Origin: CAWACC01 sp964390695
Lineage (GTDB): Bacteria > Chlamydiota > Chlamydiia > Chlamydiales > Parachlamydiaceae
Direction: 5' to 3'
NCBI GenBank assembly: GCA_964390695.1
Contig: CAYMKI010000117.1
Coordinates: 1 to 11,221 of the forward strand
Length of the DNA: 11,221 bases
Below, piece after piece: positions 6,766 through 11,221 of the stretch. The position numbers were made by a program, and so were the translations under genes. Below the pieces are notes generated by a model. That model searched no databases. It was not told the origin of the DNA and saw nothing but the letters and a program-made list of their open reading frames with translations. How positions within the stretch are numbered: position 1 is the first letter of the stretch; every line of letters starts with the position of its first letter.

Positions 6766-9249
6766 TTGATTCAAGATAACGATATTCAATTCGAGCAGGA
6801 AATTGAAGAAGCCTTGCTCCAATCTTTAAATGATACAGATAACCACAAGCGCCGCCTCCCCTTCCCGTCGCAATTGTGTATTTTTCCCATTCTCCGCCGC
6901 CCCTTCTTTCCGGGAATGGCGGCTCCTATAATGATTGAACCCGGCCCCTTTTACGAAGTGCTAAAAATTATCGCAAAATCTGAACATAAGTGCCTGGGAT
7001 TGCTACTGTCAAAATCCGAAGACGGCGACATCTACAAAAAGAAATTCGCAGACCTTTATGATGTCGGCGTCGTAGCGCGCATTCTCCGCATTATTCCCAT
7101 GGAACAGGGGGGAGCTCAAGTTATTCTGAATATGGAAAAACGTATCCGAATACTTGAACCTATCAAAACCGAAACTAAGTACCTCAAGGCCAAAGTCGAA
7201 TATCTCGAAGATTCACATGTCTTAACCGATGAGCTCAAAGCCTATGCCATGAGCATTATCGCGACCATTAAAGACATGCTCAAACTCAACCCATTGTTTA
7301 AAGAGGAATTGCAAATATTCCTGGGCCACTCTGATTTTACCGAACCCGGCAAGCTAGCAGATTTTGCAGCGGCTCTTACCACAGCTTCAAGAGAAGAACT
7401 GCAAGAGGTTTTGGAATCGCTCGATATTCCCACACGCGTAGATAAGGTCCTGAACCTCCTGAAAAAAGAACTCGATCTCGCCCGCCTGCAGTCAAGCATC
7501 AATCAAAAAATCGAAGCCACCATCTCCAAAAGCCAAAAAGACTTTTTCCTCAGAGAACAGCTCAAAACTATCAAAAAAGAATTGGGCATCGAAAAAGACG
7601 ATAAAGCCATCGATAAAGAAAAATTCGAAGCTCGCTTGAAAGATAGAAAAGTCCCGCCCGATGTATTGAAGGTAATCAATGATGAACTCGAAAAGCTCAG
7701 CGCCCTAGAGGTGCACTCCTCCGAATACGCCGTCTGCCGCGGCTATCTGGACTGGTTGACCATTATCCCTTGGGGCATATACAGCACCGAATGCCACGAT
7801 CTGAACGTCGCCGAAAAAGTCCTTACAGAAGATCACTATGGGCTGGAAGACATCAAAGAGCGTATTCTTGAATTCATCGGCGTAGGAAAACTATCTGGCG
7901 GAGTGCGCGGCAGCATCATTTGCCTCGTCGGACCTCCCGGAGTGGGAAAAACCAGCATCGGAAAAAGCATCGCCCGCGCCCTAAACCGCAAATTCTACCG
8001 CTTTTCTGTTGGGGGCATGCGCGATGAAGCCGAAATCAAAGGGCACCGCCGCACCTACATCGGAGCGATGCCAGGCAAGCTGATCCAAGCCCTGAAATAT
8101 TGTCAGACCATGAACCCCGTCATCATGCTAGACGAAGTTGACAAAATGGGCAGCAGCTATCAGGGCGATCCCGCTTCGGCCTTGCTCGAGGTTTTAGATC
8201 CCGAACAAAATATCGAATTCCTAGACCACTATCTGGATGTACGCTGCAATCTCTCCGATATCCTCTTTGTGGTCACGGCCAACGTCTTGGACACCATACC
8301 TGAACCTTTAAAAGACCGCATGGATATCCTGCGCCTTTCCGGCTATATCCTTCAGGAGAAAATCGAAATCGCCAAAAAATACCTCATTCCACGCAACCGA
8401 AAAGCCATGGGCTTAAAGGCCGGCCAGATTAATTTCAAAGCCGAGGCTCTTAAAGCCATCATCAACGGCTATGCTCGTGAAGCCGGAGTGCGGACGCTGG
8501 AAAACCAGATCAAGAAAATCCTTAGAAAGGCGGCAGTAAAAATTGTCCGAGAACAAGAACAGCCTTTGCTCCCCGCTGCTGGAAAAGCCAAAAAAGCCCC
8601 TACCTCAAAAACGGCATCTTTCTCCATCAATACGGACAACCTTAAGGAATACCTCGGTAAACCGGTTTATACCTCCGATCGATATTATGAAAGAACGCCC
8701 ATCGGCGTTTGTATGGGCCTCGCTTGGACAGCTTTAGGAGGAGCTACCCTATATGTGGAAGCGGTCAAGGTGGCTGCCGAAAAAGCGGAAATGAAGCTGA
8801 CCGGGCAAGCTGGACAGGTCATGAAAGAATCTTCGGAAATTGCCTGGAGTTACCTGCATAGTTCCATACATAAATATGCTCCAGGTTTCACTTTCTTTGA
8901 AAAATCACAGGTGCATATTCATTTTCCCGAAGGTGCAACGCCTAAAGATGGCCCTTCAGCTGGTATCACCATGGTCACAGCCCTTCTATCCTTGCTGATG
9001 GGCACACCGGTGCTAGATAATTTAGGCATGACCGGCGAACTGACGCTCACAGGCAGAGTCTTAGCTATCGGCGGGGTCAAGGAAAAACTGGTCGCCGCAA
9101 GGCGTTCAGGTCTGAAAACCTTGATTTTTCCTAAAGATAACCTTAGAGATTACAGCGAATTGCCCGAATATATTAAAAAAGGTCTAACCATACACTTTGT
9201 AGAACATTATGACGAGGTCTTCCACATCGCTTTCCCGGAAGCAAAATAA
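6766..9249 (+). CDS. lon: ATP-dependent protease Lon
   Basis: Lon is a cytoplasmic hexameric AAA+ serine protease that degrades misfolded and regulatory proteins. The 827 residues contain the N-terminal substrate domain (~35-240, with LRRPFFPGMAAPI), the coiled-coil helix FFLREQLKTIKKELG (260-274) and the GYLDWLTIIPWG segment. The AAA+ module has Walker A GPPGVGKT (389-396), Walker B VIMLDE (452-457) and the GGMRDEAEIKGHRRTYIGA loop (~416-434). The C-terminal protease domain has the catalytic Ser731 in KDGPSAG and Lys774 in GGVKEKL, 43 residues apart as in E. coli Lon. A basic, Ala/Pro/Lys-rich linker (~597-620) separates ATPase and protease parts and is longer than in E. coli. The start codon is TTG. 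The next gene overlaps its end by 41 bases, so the two are probably translated from one mRNA. No CIRCE or other heat-shock operator is seen upstream. Confidence 0.98.
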   Translation: MIQDNDIQFEQEIEEALLQSLNDTDNHKRRLPFPSQLCIFPILRRPFFPGMAAPIMIEPGPFYEVLKIIAKSEHKCLGLLLSKSEDGDIYKKKFADLYDVGVVARILRIIPMEQGGAQVILNMEKRIRILEPIKTETKYLKAKVEYLEDSHVLTDELKAYAMSIIATIKDMLKLNPLFKEELQIFLGHSDFTEPGKLADFAAALTTASREELQEVLESLDIPTRVDKVLNLLKKELDLARLQSSINQKIEATISKSQKDFFLREQLKTIKKELGIEKDDKAIDKEKFEARLKDRKVPPDVLKVINDELEKLSALEVHSSEYAVCRGYLDWLTIIPWGIYSTECHDLNVAEKVLTEDHYGLEDIKERILEFIGVGKLSGGVRGSIICLVGPPGVGKTSIGKSIARALNRKFYRFSVGGMRDEAEIKGHRRTYIGAMPGKLIQALKYCQTMNPVIMLDEVDKMGSSYQGDPASALLEVLDPEQNIEFLDHYLDVRCNLSDILFVVTANVLDTIPEPLKDRMDILRLSGYILQEKIEIAKKYLIPRNRKAMGLKAGQINFKAEALKAIINGYAREAGVRTLENQIKKILRKAAVKIVREQEQPLLPAAGKAKKAPTSKTASFSINTDNLKEYLGKPVYTSDRYYERTPIGVCMGLAWTALGGATLYVEAVKVAAEKAEMKLTGQAGQVMKESSEIAWSYLHSSIHKYAPGFTFFEKSQVHIHFPEGATPKDGPSAGITMVTALLSLLMGTPVLDNLGMTGELTLTGRVLAIGGVKEKLVAARRSGLKTLIFPKDNLRDYSELPEYIKKGLTIHFVEHYDEVFHIAFPEAK

Positions 9250-9775
9250 TACAGGCCAGCCTTCTGAGCCTAGAAGCTGGGCGGAAGCTTATCAGCACAA
9301 ACTGATCCTTCCTCCCGACTTGGAGGCCGCATGCCGCCGCATGAAAGCCGAAGGCAAAACCATTGCCACGCTCAATGGATCTTTTGACCTGCTGCATGCC
9401 GGACACCTACATATGATCTACGAAGCTTCGCAACAGGGCGACGTGCTTATCGTCGCCCTCAACTCAGATGCATCCATACGGCAATATAAAAGCCCTCTGC
9501 GCCCCATTATACCCTTAGAATATCGCCTCCAAATGATGGCAGCCTTGCAATTTGTCTCCTACGTGACATGGTTTGAAGAAACCGACCCACGCCAGCTGCT
9601 AAGCCTGATACAACCAGATGTTCATGTCAACGGCTCAGAATACGGAGAAAATTGCATCGAAGCCGAAGTCGTGCGAAAACACGGCGGCAATGTGCATATC
9701 GTGCAGCTGGTTCCCGGCCTTTCGACGACAGAGATCGTAAAAAAAATCCAAAGGCTCCCCCCCGAAGGAAAATAG
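9209..9775 (+). CDS. Stand-alone RfaE2/HldE C-domain-type nucleotidyltransferase
   Basis: This 188-residue protein belongs to the cytidylyltransferase (HxGH) superfamily and looks most like the ADP-heptose synthase domain of HldE (RfaE domain 2). It has the active-site motif NGSFDLLHAGH (56-66, with H63-A-G-H66), and RPIIPLEYRLQMMAALQFV (98-116), matching the 'RP..P...R..ml.al..V' helix. WFEETDPRQLLSLIQPDVHVNG (121-142) follows, and the C-terminal signature LSTTEIVKKI (171-180). HldE-type enzymes attach AMP to heptose-1-phosphate. The usual NGCFD Cys is Ser here, and the 'KG.DY' motif is NGSEY, so the substrate may differ. The kinase half of HldE is absent from this gene. The first ~30 residues overlap lon and are not family-like. 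ATG 9209 is the only upstream start, although the true start may be internal. Its stop is 1 base before the rhomboid ATG, so it is almost certainly in one operon with lon and the rhomboid gene. Confidence 0.88.
   Translation: MTRSSTSLSRKQNNTGQPSEPRSWAEAYQHKLILPPDLEAACRRMKAEGKTIATLNGSFDLLHAGHLHMIYEASQQGDVLIVALNSDASIRQYKSPLRPIIPLEYRLQMMAALQFVSYVTWFEETDPRQLLSLIQPDVHVNGSEYGENCIEAEVVRKHGGNVHIVQLVPGLSTTEIVKKIQRLPPEGK
9765..9769 (+). promoter_or_regulatory. Shine-Dalgarno AAGGA of the rhomboid gene
   Basis: AAGGA lies inside the last codons of the nucleotidyltransferase gene, 7 bases before ATG 9777. This shows that the rhomboid start is real and coupled to the upstream gene. Confidence 0.65.
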
Positions 9776-9776
9776 T

Positions 9777-10955
9777 ATGCGGCTACTACATACCTTTAAT
9801 GATAAAAATAGCGGCGAAAAATTTTCTGCATTCTTAAAATCTGAAGGTATCGATAATGTATGCGAAACACAAACCAATACAGATTGGGGCAGCTCCGATT
9901 ATGGATGCTCCCTGTCTTTGATCTGGATCATAGAGGAAGATCAGATCGATATCGCCGATCGCTGGTTGCAAGAGTACACAAACAATCCCCGCAACCCGCT
10001 TTTTGCTAAGATTGAAGCTCCAGCTTCACAGAAAGAATATTCTCTTAAAACACTATCAAGCCGCAAACCGCTTACCATAACAGCTCCAAACAAACCGAAG
10101 TTGCAGCAAGCCTTCCAAGATGCTTCTCTAACCTTATATGTCTTCTTAGCATGCATATTTCTCTTTTTGATCGGAGAAATCACAACACCTAACATCGAAG
10201 TGCCTCCTTTGCACCTTCCTCTTGTCGCCCTGTATTCTCCGCCGATCAATAAAACGCTCATGTACGATTACCCGCAAGCTTATGCTATGATGGACAAATT
10301 TATCAAAATCTATGGAAAAGAGGGATTGCAAAATTATGACAACTTGCCTCCAGAAGGTAAGTTCTTGTTAAATAAAATCATCCAAACACCCGTATGGGAG
10401 GGTTACTACGCTAGCCTAGAATATTATTTTTCCCAGCCAAAACCCCCAGCACCTCCTCAGGCAATGTTATTCGAAAAAATACGGCAGGGTGAAATATGGC
10501 GGCTATTCACGCCTTGTTTATTGCATGCCAATCTCCTGCATTTGTTTTTGAACATGCTATGGCTGGTCTATATAGGAAAAATCATCGAGACCCGCTTGGG
10601 CACGGCACGCTACCTCCTCCTGATCCTATTGACAGCCATAGTTTCAAATACAACCCAATATCTGATGAGCGGGCCTAATTTTTTGGGTTTTTCCGGCGTG
10701 CTCTGCGGAATGCTGGCCTTTTCTTGGGGACGCCAGAAAATGGCTCCTTGGGAAGGTTATAGGTTGGCTCCCGGCACCTATTCTTTTATCTTCATCACCA
10801 TCATGGCCATGGCTGCCATTCAGATCATTTCCTTTTTTATAAAAACCTACTTTCATATCGATTTTTTTCCCAGCATCGCCAATACGGCACACATTTCAGG
10901 AGGCATAGCGGGTTACCTCCTAGGTCGCTCCAACTTGATGGGAATCAAGAATTAG
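9777..10955 (+). CDS. GlpG-type rhomboid intramembrane serine protease
   Basis: Rhomboids cleave membrane proteins within or near transmembrane segments. The 392-residue protein has an N-terminal cytoplasmic domain (~1-75, SGEKFSAFLKSEGID ... ADRWLQEYTNNPRNP) like that of E. coli GlpG. A first membrane helix (~117-134) follows, then a long soluble stretch (~135-240), WRLFTPCLLHANLLHLFLNMLW (241-262) and further helices. The catalytic Ser306 is in GFSG (304-307), and His372 is in NTAHISGGIAGYLLG (369-383). H250, H255 and N259 correspond to the GlpG HxxxN oxyanion region. The Ser/His dyad is therefore intact. The loop after helix 1 is roughly 100 residues, much longer than in GlpG, and includes a proline-rich PKPPAPP (221-227). 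The gene ends an apparent lon operon. No terminator hairpin is seen directly after its stop; a tandem repeat follows. Confidence 0.94.
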   Translation: MRLLHTFNDKNSGEKFSAFLKSEGIDNVCETQTNTDWGSSDYGCSLSLIWIIEEDQIDIADRWLQEYTNNPRNPLFAKIEAPASQKEYSLKTLSSRKPLTITAPNKPKLQQAFQDASLTLYVFLACIFLFLIGEITTPNIEVPPLHLPLVALYSPPINKTLMYDYPQAYAMMDKFIKIYGKEGLQNYDNLPPEGKFLLNKIIQTPVWEGYYASLEYYFSQPKPPAPPQAMLFEKIRQGEIWRLFTPCLLHANLLHLFLNMLWLVYIGKIIETRLGTARYLLLILLTAIVSNTTQYLMSGPNFLGFSGVLCGMLAFSWGRQKMAPWEGYRLAPGTYSFIFITIMAMAAIQIISFFIKTYFHIDFFPSIANTAHISGGIAGYLLGRSNLMGIKN

Positions 10956-10983
10956 CGCTGGAAATTTCTGTATAAAAGGATTT

Positions 10984-11092
10984 AAACCACTGAGATCAGC
11001 AAGAGTAGTGTGAAAAATTTGAACCACTAGATCAGCAAGAGCAGTGTGAAAAATTTGAACCACTAGATCAGCAAGAGTAGTGTGAAAAATTT
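10984..11092. repeat. 36-bp tandem repeat, three units
   Basis: Units lie at 10984-11020 (37 bases, one extra G), 11021-11056 and 11057-11092. Units 2 and 3 are identical except at one C/T position (11042 is C, 11078 is T). Each contains CACT(A/G) ... (T/C)AGTG, an inverted repeat of 5 bp around a ~12-base loop, and ends in TGAAAAATTT. There are no spacers, so it is not a CRISPR array. All three plus-strand frames contain stops in every unit. Confidence 0.93.
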
Positions 11093-11141
11093 GAACCACT
11101 GAGGGCAGTGAGGGCAGTGAGGGCAGTGAGACAAGAGTGAG
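11093..11141. repeat. Degenerate fourth unit with a 9-bp repeat expansion
   Basis: The sequence begins like another 36-bp unit (GAACCACTGAG), then runs three exact copies of GAGGGCAGT (11101-11109, 11110-11118, 11119-11127). It resumes with GAGACAAGAGTGAGTG, which resembles the unit's AGCAAGAGTAGTGTG. It reads as a unit in which GAGGGCAGT was amplified. CACTG-AGGG-CAGTG (11097-11110) can also form a tight hairpin. Confidence 0.85.
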
Positions 11142-11147
11142 TGCATA

Positions 11148-11221
11148 ATGGAGGAATGGGTATGTATCTTACCGCTCTCCATTGCTTATGGCGATAGATT
11201 GGGTTTGGACATGATTGAAGT
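11148..11221 (+). CDS. Possible start of a gene cut by the window end
   Basis: ATG 11148 opens a frame that continues to the window edge (MEEWVCILPLSIAYGDRLGL and five more residues). An in-frame TGA at 11127-11129 bounds it upstream. There is no convincing Shine-Dalgarno site before this ATG, and only 24 codons are visible, so it may be chance. A GGAGGA (11150-11155) stands correctly before another ATG (11162), but that frame stops after 11 codons. No family is recognised. Confidence 0.25.
   Translation, partial: MEEWVCILPLSIAYGDRLGLDMIE

Noticed and set aside
9941..10261. 106-codon minus-strand frame opposite the rhomboid gene
   Set aside because: It is a shadow of a clear coding region, with no independent evidence.
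10984..11092. 36-bp repeats as a CRISPR array
   Set aside because: The units are directly head to tail with no unique spacers, and no cas gene is present. Only the unit length resembles a CRISPR repeat.
11162..11197. ATG with a well-placed GGAGGA near the right end
   Set aside because: The frame stops after 11 codons, so it is not a credible gene unless it is a leader peptide, and nothing downstream is visible to support that.
1..11221. tRNA or rRNA genes, insertion sequences, or integrase attachment sites
   Set aside because: No cloverleaf-like sequence, rRNA-like stretch, transposase or integrase motif was recognised on either strand by eye.

Overview
The window looks like a chromosomal segment of a Chlamydiae bacterium, most likely an environmental, amoeba-associated lineage of the Parachlamydiaceae type. 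The main evidence is gene order. rpsU and dnaJ lie together on the minus strand, with tsaB directly upstream and lon close by. From memory, the same neighbourhood (dnaJ, S21, TsaB, lon) occurs in Chlamydia trachomatis. The 59-residue S21 is also chlamydial in its C-terminal sequence (HRFYSKPSVKKRAKSKAA). The assignment rests on recognition, not on a database search.

Layout. (1) 1-3105 is an AT-rich, accessory-looking left part. It holds the 3' end of an unrecognised gene, a two-membrane-segment protein with a possible TPM-like domain (598-1302), and a 546-residue phospholipase D superfamily protein with two HKD motifs (1465-3105). (2) 3106-3236 is a gap between convergent genes that contains a large imperfect inverted repeat. 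(3) 3237-6634 is a minus-strand housekeeping block. In transcription order it is dGTPase-like HD hydrolase, tsaB, rpsU and dnaJ. (4) 6635-6765 is a divergent promoter region. (5) 6766-10955 is a plus-strand cluster: lon (TTG start), a stand-alone RfaE2/HldE-C-type nucleotidyltransferase overlapping the lon end, and a GlpG-type rhomboid protease one base further on. (6) 10956-11221 holds a 36-bp tandem repeat with an embedded 9-bp repeat expansion, followed by a possible gene start cut off by the window end.

How the genes fit together. The housekeeping genes cover protein quality control (DnaJ, Lon, rhomboid), translation fidelity (S21, and TsaB for tRNA t6A) and dNTP balance (dGTPase-like). 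The nucleotidyltransferase points to sugar-nucleotide or ADP-heptose-like chemistry. The PLD protein is the best candidate for a host- or membrane-directed activity.

No clearly new multi-gene system is visible. The most interesting signals are the nested repeat at the right end, the dgt promoter that predicts a leaderless mRNA, the lon/nucleotidyltransferase/rhomboid coupling, the rhomboid with a large first-loop insertion, and the PLD gene with its TPM-like neighbour.
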